DNA from: an uncultured Chryseobacterium sp.
GTDB taxonomy: Bacteria > Bacteroidota > Bacteroidia > Flavobacteriales > Weeksellaceae
Direction: 5' to 3'
DNA: 61,459 bases
Assembly (NCBI GenBank): GCA_913777465.1
Contig: CAJYRQ010000028.1
Span: forward strand, 1 to 61,459
This document shows positions 25,598-33,993 of the stretch, in pieces. The notes beneath the pieces were generated by a model that was not told where the DNA came from, did no database searches, and saw nothing but the letters and a program-made list of their open reading frames with translations. The translations under genes were made by a program, and so were the position numbers. The first letter of the stretch is position 1. Every line of letters starts with the position of its first letter.

Positions 25598-26344
25598 ATG
25601 TTTTATAATATTTTAGTGATTTCAGACAATGCTTTTTTATGCCATAAATTAGAAAGCATTGTAATGGAGAAAATAAATGCGGAACAAAAAATTGCATTCT
25701 CAATCAGCCCTTCTTCTAAGGTGGAAGCTTTTAAAAAGTTTATTTCTTCTGAAGTACTGGTTCTGGATTTAAAGAAAGAAGAAAATATAGATTATATTAT
25801 CGAAAATTATGATCTTGTATTATCCATACATTGCAAACAGTTTTTTCCGGAAAAGCTGGTGAATAATGTAAAATGCATCAATATTCATCCGGGATATAAC
25901 CCAATAAATAGAGGCTGGTATCCGCAGGTATTTTCTATTTATCATGATCTTCCCGTTGGAGCCACCATCCATGAGATTGATAACGAACTGGACCATGGCC
26001 TCATTATCGACCGGGAATTTGTAGAGAAAAAGATTTACGATACGTCCGGAGCATTATATGATAAGATTCTGGAAAAAGAAATTGAATTGTTCAGCAGAAA
26101 CGCTGAAGATATTCTGAACAACAACTATACGACCTTTTCACCGGAAAACGAAGGAAACGTTTTTCTGAAGAAAGATTTCAATGATCTTTGTAAAATTGAT
26201 CTTCAGGAAGAGACAACTGCCGGTAAACTTATTGATAAACTGAGAGCGCTTAGCCATAAAAATTTTAAAAATGCTTACTTTATAGATCCTGAAAACGGAA
26301 AGAAAATTTTTGTTTCAATACAGATCCAACCATCCGAAGAATAA
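25598..26344 (+). CDS. Nucleotide-sugar N-formyltransferase (VioF/QdtF type)
   Basis: A 248-residue formyltransferase transferring a formyl group from N10-formyl-tetrahydrofolate to an amino sugar. The catalytic triad is visible: Asn95 and His97 in INIHPGYNPINRGWYPQ and Asp132 in NELDHGLI. The sequence around these residues strongly resembles the dTDP-4-amino-4,6-dideoxyglucose formyltransferases (VioF) from enterobacterial O-antigen loci. It starts two bases after the aminotransferase stop, so the two steps are coupled. The expected product is dTDP-4-formamido-4,6-dideoxyglucose; a 3-formamido sugar is the alternative. Confidence 0.88.
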   Translation: MFYNILVISDNAFLCHKLESIVMEKINAEQKIAFSISPSSKVEAFKKFISSEVLVLDLKKEENIDYIIENYDLVLSIHCKQFFPEKLVNNVKCINIHPGYNPINRGWYPQVFSIYHDLPVGATIHEIDNELDHGLIIDREFVEKKIYDTSGALYDKILEKEIELFSRNAEDILNNNYTTFSPENEGNVFLKKDFNDLCKIDLQEETTAGKLIDKLRALSHKNFKNAYFIDPENGKKIFVSIQIQPSEE

Positions 26345-26350
26345 AATAGA

Positions 26351-27262
26351 ATGGAGAATAAAATCTTGGTTAGTGTGGCCATGCCAACTTACGGTCAGGA
26401 GAAATTTATCAGCGAAGCCTTATTAGGTGTGCTTTCACAACAATGTAATTTCGATATAGAGATACTTGTTGCCGATGACTGTTCTCCGGACAATACGGAA
26501 GAAATTGTACAGAATATTATAGAAAACCATCCTAACGGTTCCTGGATAAAATATATAAGACATAAAAAAAATAGAGGAGCAATCCCTAATTTTGCTTGGA
26601 CTATATCACAAACGACAGGGAAATATATTGCTATCTGTGAAGGTGACGATTATTGGACAGATCCCTTAAAGCTGCAGAAACAGGTAGATTTTTTGGAAAG
26701 AAGTCCGGAATACAGCATCGTTTTTCACAAAGTGAAAGAAGTTGATCTGCATGGAGTTTCAACCGGTATCCTCGTCAGTCCGGATAATGAAGAAACTTAT
26801 GACATCTATAAGCTTGCAGCTGGTAACTTCATCCATACACCGTCCGTCGTATTTAAAAAGAATTTTCGTGAATTTCCTGAATGGATGGATATTTCTCCGA
26901 TAGGCGATTATCCGCTGCATATGTTAAATGCCCAATACGGTCTCATTAAATATCTTCCGGAAGAAATGGCAGTCTATAGGGTCGGATCAGGAATCTGGAG
27001 TTCCCAAAGCAAAATATACAAGTATATCAATACTTTGATTACTTTAAAATTACTTATTTCTTATTTTTCAAATCTTCCTGATGTACAGGCAGTTCTTACA
27101 AAGCAATACAATAGTTGGCTGGATGAATTACAAACCGTTAAGGTTCAAAATATAATATGTTATGACCCTGAAAAAATTTCAGATCATTTTACTTATAAAG
27201 CACTGGTATCTATGATTTTAAAAAAAATAAGAAAGAAGATTAAAGCAGGCTATTCAAAATAG
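26351..27262 (+). CDS. GT2 family glycosyltransferase
   Basis: A 303-residue cytoplasmic GT-A enzyme. The N-terminal VSVAMPTYGQEKFISEAL, ADDCSPDNT (41-49) and the metal-binding EGDDYW (97-102) are typical of GT2. It is similar in plan to the GT2 at 31304-32236 (CITTYRHEKYISQCL, DGDDYW), and the two are probably distant paralogues. No membrane segments. It starts seven bases after the formyltransferase, so it may transfer the formamido sugar, but donor and linkage are unknown. Confidence 0.88.
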   Translation: MENKILVSVAMPTYGQEKFISEALLGVLSQQCNFDIEILVADDCSPDNTEEIVQNIIENHPNGSWIKYIRHKKNRGAIPNFAWTISQTTGKYIAICEGDDYWTDPLKLQKQVDFLERSPEYSIVFHKVKEVDLHGVSTGILVSPDNEETYDIYKLAAGNFIHTPSVVFKKNFREFPEWMDISPIGDYPLHMLNAQYGLIKYLPEEMAVYRVGSGIWSSQSKIYKYINTLITLKLLISYFSNLPDVQAVLTKQYNSWLDELQTVKVQNIICYDPEKISDHFTYKALVSMILKKIRKKIKAGYSK

Positions 27263-27350
27263 CCTACAGATCGAAAATTAATAGGTAAATTTTGTTGTGT
27301 TTTAAAAAACTGTACCTTATTTAATGACTGTAATTTATAAAAAGAATTAA

Positions 27351-28178
27351 ATGAAAATTTCCGTAGCATTATGTACTTATAACGGAGAAAAATATATTGC
27401 CGAACAGCTGCAGAGTATCTTAGATCAGACCCGGTTACCTGATGAGATTATCATTTGTGATGATAATTCTTCGGACCGTACATTAGATATAACGAAGGAT
27501 GTTTTGGAAAAGAACGTTTTTAGAAATTATAAAATTGAAATTAACAATCCACCGAAGAAAACAATTAAAAATTTTGAAAAAGCAATTATGATGTGTACAG
27601 GAGACTGGATATTTCTATCTGATCAGGATGATGTGTGGGATAAAAATAAAGTAGAAAAACTGCTGGGTTGTATTCGGAAAAAAACATTGCTTTTATTTAC
27701 TAACGGCCATTTGATTGATGAATCTGGAAATAAGATTCATTCTACCCTATGGGATAGGTGGGATTTTACAGTACAGCAGCGGGAAAGATGGATCAACAAT
27801 AAGCTTGCCTTTCAGGATCTTCTGCAAAACAGGAATTATGTAACAGGTGCTACGGTATTGCTAAGCAGAAAATTATTAAAGCAGGCAATTCCTATTACTG
27901 TTCCGGATGGCCATTACCATGATGCATGGTTTGCAATGCATGCCGCCGCCAAAAATGGACTTCATTTTTTAGATGATTCCACCATTAGCTACAGAATACA
28001 TCCTCAACAGCAGGTAGGAATTTCAAAATCCGGGAAAAATACAGAATCTGTATTTTCATCTGAAAATATTCCGGTTCATGTATTCAGGGATAAAATATTA
28101 AGACAATACCGCATCAATTGGTTTCAAAAAAAAAAAAACACATTAAAAAAGATAATCAAACATTTATTAAAAAGATAA
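27351..28178 (+). CDS. GT2 family glycosyltransferase with an A13 tract near its 3' end
   Basis: A 275-residue GT-A enzyme: ISVALCTYNGEKYIAEQLQSIL, IICDDNSSDRT (34-44) and the DQDD metal-binding motif (91-94), as in rhamnosyltransferase-like GT2 members. A run of 13 A (28126-28138) encodes part of QKKKN about 12 codons before the stop. One extra A would shift the frame into the WbsX-family gene that starts at 28190, whose frame is open across the tract. As given, the two genes are separate, 11 bases apart. Confidence 0.88.
   Translation: MKISVALCTYNGEKYIAEQLQSILDQTRLPDEIIICDDNSSDRTLDITKDVLEKNVFRNYKIEINNPPKKTIKNFEKAIMMCTGDWIFLSDQDDVWDKNKVEKLLGCIRKKTLLLFTNGHLIDESGNKIHSTLWDRWDFTVQQRERWINNKLAFQDLLQNRNYVTGATVLLSRKLLKQAIPITVPDGHYHDAWFAMHAAAKNGLHFLDDSTISYRIHPQQQVGISKSGKNTESVFSSENIPVHVFRDKILRQYRINWFQKKKNTLKKIIKHLLKR
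28126..28138 (+). repeat. A13 homopolymer at a gene junction
   Basis: Thirteen consecutive A within the 3' end of the GT2 gene. The frame at +1 A (or -2 A) joins this gene to the WbsX-family gene without a stop, giving a fused protein of about 668 residues. Runs of this length are prone to slippage by polymerases and to sequencing error. Confidence 0.9.
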
Positions 28179-28189
28179 CCCGACCACCT

Positions 28190-29356
28190 ATGAAATTAAG
28201 ACCGATAGCAATACACCTTCCGCAGTTTCATCCGTTCCCTGAAAATGACAAATGGTGGGGAAAGGGCTTTACCGAGTGGACGAATGTGACTAAAGCGAAA
28301 CCTTTGTATGAAGGACATGACCAGCCGCAGCTTCCGACTGATCTCGGCTTTTATGATTTGCGACTTTCCGAATGCAGGATCGAACAGGAAAAACTGGCAA
28401 AAGAATATGGAATTTATGGATTTTGCTATTACCATTATTGGTTTAATGGGAAACTCCTCATGGAGAAGCCTCTTGAAGAAAAGCTAAAAAATCCGAAAGA
28501 AGATTTTCCTTTTATGCTTTGCTGGGCCAATGAAAACTGGACGAGAGTCTGGGATGGAGGAGATAAGAATATACTTATGCAGCAGGATTACAGTGATATG
28601 GAAGATCATATTGCCCATATCAATTATCTGATTCCCTTTTTTAAAGATGAACGGTATATAAAAATAGATGGGAAAGCGGTTTTTGCAGTATACAGGACTT
28701 CTCAGATCCCGGATTTTGATAAAGTAGCCAGAATTTGGAAAGATGAAGCTCGCCGGCAAGGTATTGACCTCTATATTACCCGTATGGAAAGCTTTGGAGA
28801 AAGAGGTTCCGAATTTATTACAGAAAATGTAGATGCCAGTATCGAATTTCAGCCTCACTCCGGAATCAAGATTCTAGACCAGCTCAAAAAAGAAAAAGAT
28901 TTATCTGAAAAAGAAAACTTTAAAACGTTAAGAAATGAAATTAGCGCAACAACCATTAAGCAGAGTCTGGACCATTGGGGTAAAAAGCTGAAGTTAAAAA
29001 CTGAAGAAGCATCTAAGGTTTCAGATGGTGAAATTATAGAATATGCAGATTTTATAGAAGCTGATATTGCTTATCATAAAAGGGAAAAGCCTGATCATAA
29101 ATTTTATCGGTGCGTATGTCCAGGATTCGACAACAGTCCCAGAAAATCGAAAAAATATTTCATCCTCAAAGATACATCTCCTGTTTTATTTAGAAAGTGG
29201 TTGCAGGAAAAAGCAGATATGTTTGTTCCGTTCAGTGAGCAGGAGAATCTGTTCTTTATTAATGCATGGAATGAGTGGGCAGAAGGAAATTACCTTGAAC
29301 CGAGCAGAAAATGGGGACGGGCCTATCTGGACGTAGTTAAAGAAATCTTTAAATAG
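28190..29356 (+). CDS. WbsX family protein (GH99-like fold, polysaccharide locus)
   Basis: A 388-residue protein started at the ATG at 28190 (MKLRPIAIHLPQFHPFPENDKWWG). The WbsX pattern is clear: WWGKGFTEWTNV, then YGIYGFCYYHYWFNGK, then CWANENWTRVWDG and, near the end, INAWNEWAEGNYLEP. These families occur in O-antigen loci and are called glycosyltransferases, although the fold is related to glycoside hydrolase family 99. The true reaction is unproven. The open frame extends 24 codons upstream across the A13 tract to a TTG at 28118, which is unlikely to be the start. Confidence 0.9.
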   Translation: MKLRPIAIHLPQFHPFPENDKWWGKGFTEWTNVTKAKPLYEGHDQPQLPTDLGFYDLRLSECRIEQEKLAKEYGIYGFCYYHYWFNGKLLMEKPLEEKLKNPKEDFPFMLCWANENWTRVWDGGDKNILMQQDYSDMEDHIAHINYLIPFFKDERYIKIDGKAVFAVYRTSQIPDFDKVARIWKDEARRQGIDLYITRMESFGERGSEFITENVDASIEFQPHSGIKILDQLKKEKDLSEKENFKTLRNEISATTIKQSLDHWGKKLKLKTEEASKVSDGEIIEYADFIEADIAYHKREKPDHKFYRCVCPGFDNSPRKSKKYFILKDTSPVLFRKWLQEKADMFVPFSEQENLFFINAWNEWAEGNYLEPSRKWGRAYLDVVKEIFK

Positions 29357-29400
29357 GTTAGAAAAGATAATAAATTAAGTTAAAGTCAAAAATAGCTTCA

Positions 29401-30324
29401 ATGAATCCATTGGTTTCTGTAATCGTTCCCAATTACAATCATGCAAAATTCCTATCGCAACGGCTGGACAGTATTTTTGCTCAAACCTATCAGAACTATG
29501 AAGTCATTTTACTGGATGATTGCTCGAAGGACAGAAGCGCTGAAATTCTAGAAAAATATGCCGCTCATCCTAAAGTTTCTCATATCGTGATTAATAAGAA
29601 AAATTCAGGAAGTGCTTTTGCGCAATGGGAAAAAGGGATCGCCCTGGCTAAAGGAGCATACATCTGGATTGCGGAAAGTGACGATTTTTGCGAAACCGAT
29701 TTCCTGGAAACGCTTTTGCCTTTTTTTTCACAGAAAGAAAACGTCGGTCTGGTTTATTGCCGATCCAATAATGTAGACGAACAAAACAGATTTCATAATA
29801 TTTTCTGGCCGGATGATCTGGACGCCAAAAAATGGAAACAAGACTATTGTAACAACGGAATTGATGAGGTAAAAACCGTCTTGAAATACCGGAACACCAT
29901 TCCCAACGCCAGTGCCTGTATTTTCAGGAAAGAAACATTTGATTTTTCGGAAATCAAAAATATGTTTTATGCCGGAGACTGGATGTTCTGGACAAAAATC
30001 CTGGTTAAAAGCAATATATGCTTTAGCAGTAAAACCCTAAATCATTTCAGGTTCCACCCAAATACAACACGCACTGTAGATCCTTTAAAGAAAAATTACA
30101 GAAAATACTCCGAATACCTTAGCGTCTTGCTGTTTATTTATAGAAGCATTAATGAAAAATTTTCTTTCGAAAGGAAACATTTTTGGATTTATAATGAATT
30201 CTACAAACAATCTGTATCTTTACTTCACTTATTCCTGTACTTAAGGCCATTTTTTTATCCTTATTTATTTTTCAGATATAAACTGCTAAAACACAGGATA
30301 AAAAATCAATACATAAAGAGATGA
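29401..30324 (+). CDS. GT2 family glycosyltransferase
   Basis: A 307-residue GT-A enzyme with VSVIVPNYNHAKFLSQRLDSIFAQTY at the start, LLDDCSKDRS (38-47) and the ESDD motif (92-95). Soluble apart from a hydrophobic, aromatic-rich stretch near the C-terminus (LLHLFLYLRPFFYPYLFF) that may touch the inner membrane. It follows the WbsX gene by 44 bases and overlaps the next gene by 4 bases (ATGA), implying coupled translation. Donor and acceptor unknown. Confidence 0.88.
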   Translation: MNPLVSVIVPNYNHAKFLSQRLDSIFAQTYQNYEVILLDDCSKDRSAEILEKYAAHPKVSHIVINKKNSGSAFAQWEKGIALAKGAYIWIAESDDFCETDFLETLLPFFSQKENVGLVYCRSNNVDEQNRFHNIFWPDDLDAKKWKQDYCNNGIDEVKTVLKYRNTIPNASACIFRKETFDFSEIKNMFYAGDWMFWTKILVKSNICFSSKTLNHFRFHPNTTRTVDPLKKNYRKYSEYLSVLLFIYRSINEKFSFERKHFWIYNEFYKQSVSLLHLFLYLRPFFYPYLFFRYKLLKHRIKNQYIKR

Positions 30325-31280
30325 ATCAAAGCAGGACATTTTGTACCATTATTACCAATAATTACTTCTCATGGGCCCTTACCCTGTATGAGTCGCTTCT
30401 GGAATTCGATAAAGAAATATCCCTTCACGTAGCGATTGTTGATACCGGAACAGAAGATCACTCCTCCAAAATTGCAGGCAAAAATATCACTATACTTACA
30501 TTGAATGATTTTGAGAATATCCCGTTCTCAAAAGAAATGATCCGTAAATACGATTCCAACCTAAGTACTTTAAGATGGTCGCTGAAACCGCTTCTTATGA
30601 TGAAATGCCTGGAATCCTATGAAAAAGTGATCTTCGTAGACGCTGATATTTATTTTTTCGCTTCCTATCAGTTCTTATTCGAAAGCCTGGATCATCATTC
30701 CGTTATTCTTACACCACACTGGAGAACTTTAAGTCCTGAAAAGGATCCTGTGGAATTTTATGCAACGTTCAGACATGGCATATATAACGCAGGATTTATC
30801 GGAGCGAATGTAAATGCCGGTAAAGCATTGGAATATTGGGCTGAAAACTGCCTGGCTGCCTGTGTAAATGACAGTGAAAAAGGTTTGTATTATGATCAGA
30901 TTTATCTGAATCTGATTCCTGTTTACTTTGAAAATGTACAAATTCTTAAACACCAAGGCTGTAATGTGGCAAGCTGGAATATAGAAGTCTGCCAAAGAAC
31001 ATTGGATACGGTGACACAGGAAATAAAAATAAATAATAAGTTCCCGGTCGTTTTTATTCATTTTACCAATGTTACCATCGATAAAATTCTGAAAGGAGAA
31101 GATAGCTTGTTAAAAAAACATCTGGCTAAATTTAATGAAAGCTTAATAAAAAACGGATTTAAGGATGTCGTTAAAGGCAGGCTGGAATATTTTGACCGTC
31201 TCATTAGAGAAAAAAATGCGACATTTAGCGATAAAATTATAAAAAAATTAAAGCTTGTTTACTATAAAATAAGATATTAA
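30321..31280 (+). CDS. GT-A fold nucleotide-sugar transferase (GT8-like)
   Basis: A 319-residue protein. The N-terminus (RTFCTIITNNYFSWALTLYESLLEFD) and the DXD motif DAD (107-109) in KVIFVDADIYFF mark a GT-A transferase. Later GIYNAGFIGAN and DQIYLNLIPVYF resemble the nucleotide-diphospho-sugar transferase / GT8 group, and a conserved-looking HFTNV occurs near residue 250. It is not a GT2 member: the usual N-terminal VSVIIPxYN start is absent. Translation is probably coupled to the gene before it through the 4-base overlap. Confidence 0.75.
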   Translation: MNQSRTFCTIITNNYFSWALTLYESLLEFDKEISLHVAIVDTGTEDHSSKIAGKNITILTLNDFENIPFSKEMIRKYDSNLSTLRWSLKPLLMMKCLESYEKVIFVDADIYFFASYQFLFESLDHHSVILTPHWRTLSPEKDPVEFYATFRHGIYNAGFIGANVNAGKALEYWAENCLAACVNDSEKGLYYDQIYLNLIPVYFENVQILKHQGCNVASWNIEVCQRTLDTVTQEIKINNKFPVVFIHFTNVTIDKILKGEDSLLKKHLAKFNESLIKNGFKDVVKGRLEYFDRLIREKNATFSDKIIKKLKLVYYKIRY

Positions 31281-31303
31281 TCAAACATCTGAACCCATCT
31301 ATT

Positions 31304-32236
31304 ATGGATGTAAGCATCTGCATTACCACCTACAGGCACGAGAAATATATCAGCCAGTGCCTTGAGAGTATTTTCGCTCAGAAATTCAGCGGAACGTATG
31401 AAATTATTGTCTGTAATGATAATTCCCCTGATGATACGGAAGCTGTGATCCTGGAAATAATACATACCCATCCTAAAGGTAGTACGGTAAAGTATTTTAA
31501 AAATATACCCAATCTGGGCTACGTGAAAAATACCCTGTTTTCTTTTTCAAAAGCTTCGGGTAAATATATTGCCATATTAGATGGTGATGATTACTGGATT
31601 GATGCTTCCAAATTGCAGCAGCAGTTTGATTTTCTGGAAGCCCATCCGGATTTTGCTGCAACCGGAGCAGATTCTCTGGTGATTTATGAAGATATGGACA
31701 TGGATAGCCATCATTTTTCAAATCATGCAGGCGCAGTATTGGATAAAAATGATTTGACGGATCTTAAGATCTGCCAAACTTCTACTTTCTTTTTCAGAAA
31801 AGAAATCCTGAAAGAGGACTTCCCTACGGACATCATCTCGGCAGACCGGTGCTTATATCTTCTGGCAGGATGTTACGGCAAAATAAAAATCTTGCCCCAA
31901 CCCATGAGTACGTACAGGCAGTTTTCTGCAAGCATCTCAAAGAATGTAACTGCTGAGGTCATGAAAAAGGATTTTGTCATCATTCCTTTTATCAAAAAAT
32001 ATGGTCCGGATTACAGCATGTTTAAGTTAAAATCCTATTTTTACTATACTTTGATGTCGTACTCTAATAAAATAACGAAATTAAATTTTTATAAAGCGGC
32101 GGCAGGATACTTTTTCTATAATGTCTTATCAAAATTTTCCGTCAGTCCGGTAAAATTATATCTGGCTGTAAAATGGAGCAGACATACAATCAGCCAAAAA
32201 TATCACATAAAGGAAAAGAATAAAAGTTTTATCTAA
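31304..32236 (+). CDS. GT2 family glycosyltransferase
   Basis: A 310-residue GT-A enzyme with VSICITTYRHEKYISQCLESIFAQ, VCNDNSPDDT (36-45) and the DGDD motif (93-96, DGDDYW). In layout it is close to the GT2 at 26351-27262, including the ...HPKGSTVKYFKN... region (HPNGSWIKYIRH there), so these two are likely duplicated enzymes with related donors. The C-terminal third has no recognisable domain. Followed after 14 bases by the reductase-like gene. Confidence 0.88.
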   Translation: MDVSICITTYRHEKYISQCLESIFAQKFSGTYEIIVCNDNSPDDTEAVILEIIHTHPKGSTVKYFKNIPNLGYVKNTLFSFSKASGKYIAILDGDDYWIDASKLQQQFDFLEAHPDFAATGADSLVIYEDMDMDSHHFSNHAGAVLDKNDLTDLKICQTSTFFFRKEILKEDFPTDIISADRCLYLLAGCYGKIKILPQPMSTYRQFSASISKNVTAEVMKKDFVIIPFIKKYGPDYSMFKLKSYFYYTLMSYSNKITKLNFYKAAAGYFFYNVLSKFSVSPVKLYLAVKWSRHTISQKYHIKEKNKSFI

Positions 32237-32250
32237 AAAAAGCAAAAATA

Positions 32251-32919
32251 ATGATCATAGGAAAAGGGCTTATTGCCCAATCTTTACAATACATCGATAC
32301 AGAAAGCCATTTATTTTTTGCTTCAGGAGTATCCAATTCTCTTGAAATCAGGAGTTCGGAGTTTGAAAGAGAGTTTCTACTTTTAAGAAACAGCATAGCC
32401 CAACATCCGGAATGCAGATTGATCTACTTTTCCACCCTTAGCATTAATGATCAGTCTAAGCAGACCAGCCACTATGTGCTTCATAAACTGAGGCTTGAAG
32501 AATATATAAGAACGCATACTTCCAGCCACCTGATCTTAAGAATAGGAAATATTGTAGGCAACGGAGGGAATCCGAATACCTTATTCAATTTCCTTAAAAC
32601 ACAGATTTCCCAAGGCAATACTTTTACCCTTCACCAGAAGGCCAGAAGACTTTTACTGGATGTTGATGACGTTTCAAAATTTTTAAAGGCCCACGATGAG
32701 CATTTAAATAATGAAACCGTTAACTTTGCATATCCTTATTATTTTGATTTGAAAGAAATTGTACAGGCCTTGGAAAACAGGATGCAGAAAAAAGCCAAGT
32801 ACATGGAAACCGATGAAGGCGATTTTTACAAGGTAGATTTTGATAAAACCGCTAATAACTTTTTTACCGGGATCAATGCGGATAAATATTTGAGGATCCT
32901 GGCTGAAAAGTATATTTAA
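32251..32919 (+). CDS. Short NAD-dependent epimerase/dehydratase-like protein (SDR)
   Basis: A 222-residue SDR-like protein, shorter than typical sugar epimerases (about 300). The N-terminus MIIGKGLIAQSL holds a reduced nucleotide-binding loop (GKGLIA). The catalytic region shows YFSTLSI (59-65) and a YxxxK pair Tyr75/Lys79 (HYVLHKL). LRIGNIVGNGGN matches the extended-SDR substrate region. Likely a reductase or epimerase acting on a nucleotide sugar made in this locus, but the exact step cannot be read off. The compact Rossmann core suggests a divergent member rather than a broken gene: no frameshift is seen. Confidence 0.7.
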   Translation: MIIGKGLIAQSLQYIDTESHLFFASGVSNSLEIRSSEFEREFLLLRNSIAQHPECRLIYFSTLSINDQSKQTSHYVLHKLRLEEYIRTHTSSHLILRIGNIVGNGGNPNTLFNFLKTQISQGNTFTLHQKARRLLLDVDDVSKFLKAHDEHLNNETVNFAYPYYFDLKEIVQALENRMQKKAKYMETDEGDFYKVDFDKTANNFFTGINADKYLRILAEKYI

Positions 32920-32932
32920 ACTATAAACACAA

Positions 32933-33862
32933 ATGCCTAAAATTTATTTTATTATTGTTACATACAATGCGATGAGATGGGCAGAAAAATGCTTTACAAG
33001 CTTAAGGCAGTCTTCTGTTCCGGTTCAGTGTATCGTTGTTGATAACGGCTCTACGGATGGTACGCAGGAGTATATTACTACCCATTTTCCGGAGGTAGAT
33101 TTCATACAGTCCAAAGAAAATTTGGGGTTCGGAAGAGCCAATAATATCGGCATCGAAAAAGCGTACAGCCGGGATGCAGACTTCTTTTACCTGATGAACC
33201 AGGACGCATGGATTTATGAAGACAGCCTGGAAAAGCTGCTGGAGGTGTATCATTCTTATCCTGATAAAAAAGAAATCGGCATTCTGAGTCCGATGCACAT
33301 TGATGGTACGGAAAAGAAACTGGATATTTTCCTGGATAAATATATTGCCCACAATTTTGAAACCCGGCTGATCTCGGATCTTTATTTTCAGAGTCTGAAG
33401 CCTTTTTATGAAGTGAAGTTCATTAATGCAGCGCATTGGCTGCTTCCGAAGGACACCATCGAAACTATAGGAGGATTTAATCCTTATTTTTTCCATTATG
33501 GAGAAGATGCAGAATATGTAAACCGCATCCTTTTCCATGGGAAGAAAACCTTTCTGGTTCCGGGCAGTAAAGTCGTACACGACGGAAAACAGTCTCTTTC
33601 CAAGGTCGATTATACCAAATATGAAGATCTGAGAATCGAAACCAATATCATGAATCCCTCTATCCCGGATTCTTTAAAGGCAGAAAAAAAAGCCCTTAAA
33701 AAGAGTATGCTTAAAAATATGTTTATCGGGAAGAAAACCAGCTATCAGAAGTTGGCAGCGAAATATAAAAAAATAGTCTCTGAAGAAAAAGAATTATCAG
33801 GATTCAGACAGATGGTAGCAAAAGAAGCTCCTTCTTTCCTCGATATAAAGATGAGCAGGTAA
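32933..33862 (+). CDS. GT2 family glycosyltransferase, rhamnosyltransferase-like
   Basis: A 309-residue GT-A enzyme: IYFIIVTYNAMRWAEKCF, IVVDNGSTDGTQEYI (34-48), then LGFGRANNIGIE (64-75), and NQDA (89-92) in place of DXD. Further on, GGFNPYFFHYGEDAEYVNRI is the conserved acceptor-side motif (ED) of the WbbL/RfbN-like subgroup. Soluble. The locus has no rfbC/rfbD, so the donor need not be dTDP-rhamnose unless those genes are elsewhere. Confidence 0.88.
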   Translation: MPKIYFIIVTYNAMRWAEKCFTSLRQSSVPVQCIVVDNGSTDGTQEYITTHFPEVDFIQSKENLGFGRANNIGIEKAYSRDADFFYLMNQDAWIYEDSLEKLLEVYHSYPDKKEIGILSPMHIDGTEKKLDIFLDKYIAHNFETRLISDLYFQSLKPFYEVKFINAAHWLLPKDTIETIGGFNPYFFHYGEDAEYVNRILFHGKKTFLVPGSKVVHDGKQSLSKVDYTKYEDLRIETNIMNPSIPDSLKAEKKALKKSMLKNMFIGKKTSYQKLAAKYKKIVSEEKELSGFRQMVAKEAPSFLDIKMSR

Positions 33863-33885
33863 TATTAAAATAAAAAACACTGAAA

Positions 33886-33993
33886 ATGATAAATAAAATT
33901 AATTTTGAAACGAAACTGTTTTTATATTCGGATAAAGGTATTTTCTTTGTGAAAATAAATAAATCAGCAAAAAAAATCATATGTGCGGAATAG
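33886..33993 (+). CDS. Possible 35-residue upstream ORF overlapping asnB
   Basis: An ATG at 33886 opens 35 codons (MINKINFETKLFLYSDKG...) that end with TAG at 33991-33993, overlapping the first 13 bases of the asparagine-synthetase-like gene in another frame. The peptide is lysine/phenylalanine rich and matches nothing I know. It could be a translated leader coupled to the next gene, a remnant, or chance in AT-rich DNA. Confidence 0.25.
   Translation: MINKINFETKLFLYSDKGIFFVKINKSAKKIICAE

Noticed and set aside
33002-33580. A 192-codon minus-strand frame opposite a GT2 gene
   Set aside because: Shadow of a well-supported glycosyltransferase; no signal or motif.
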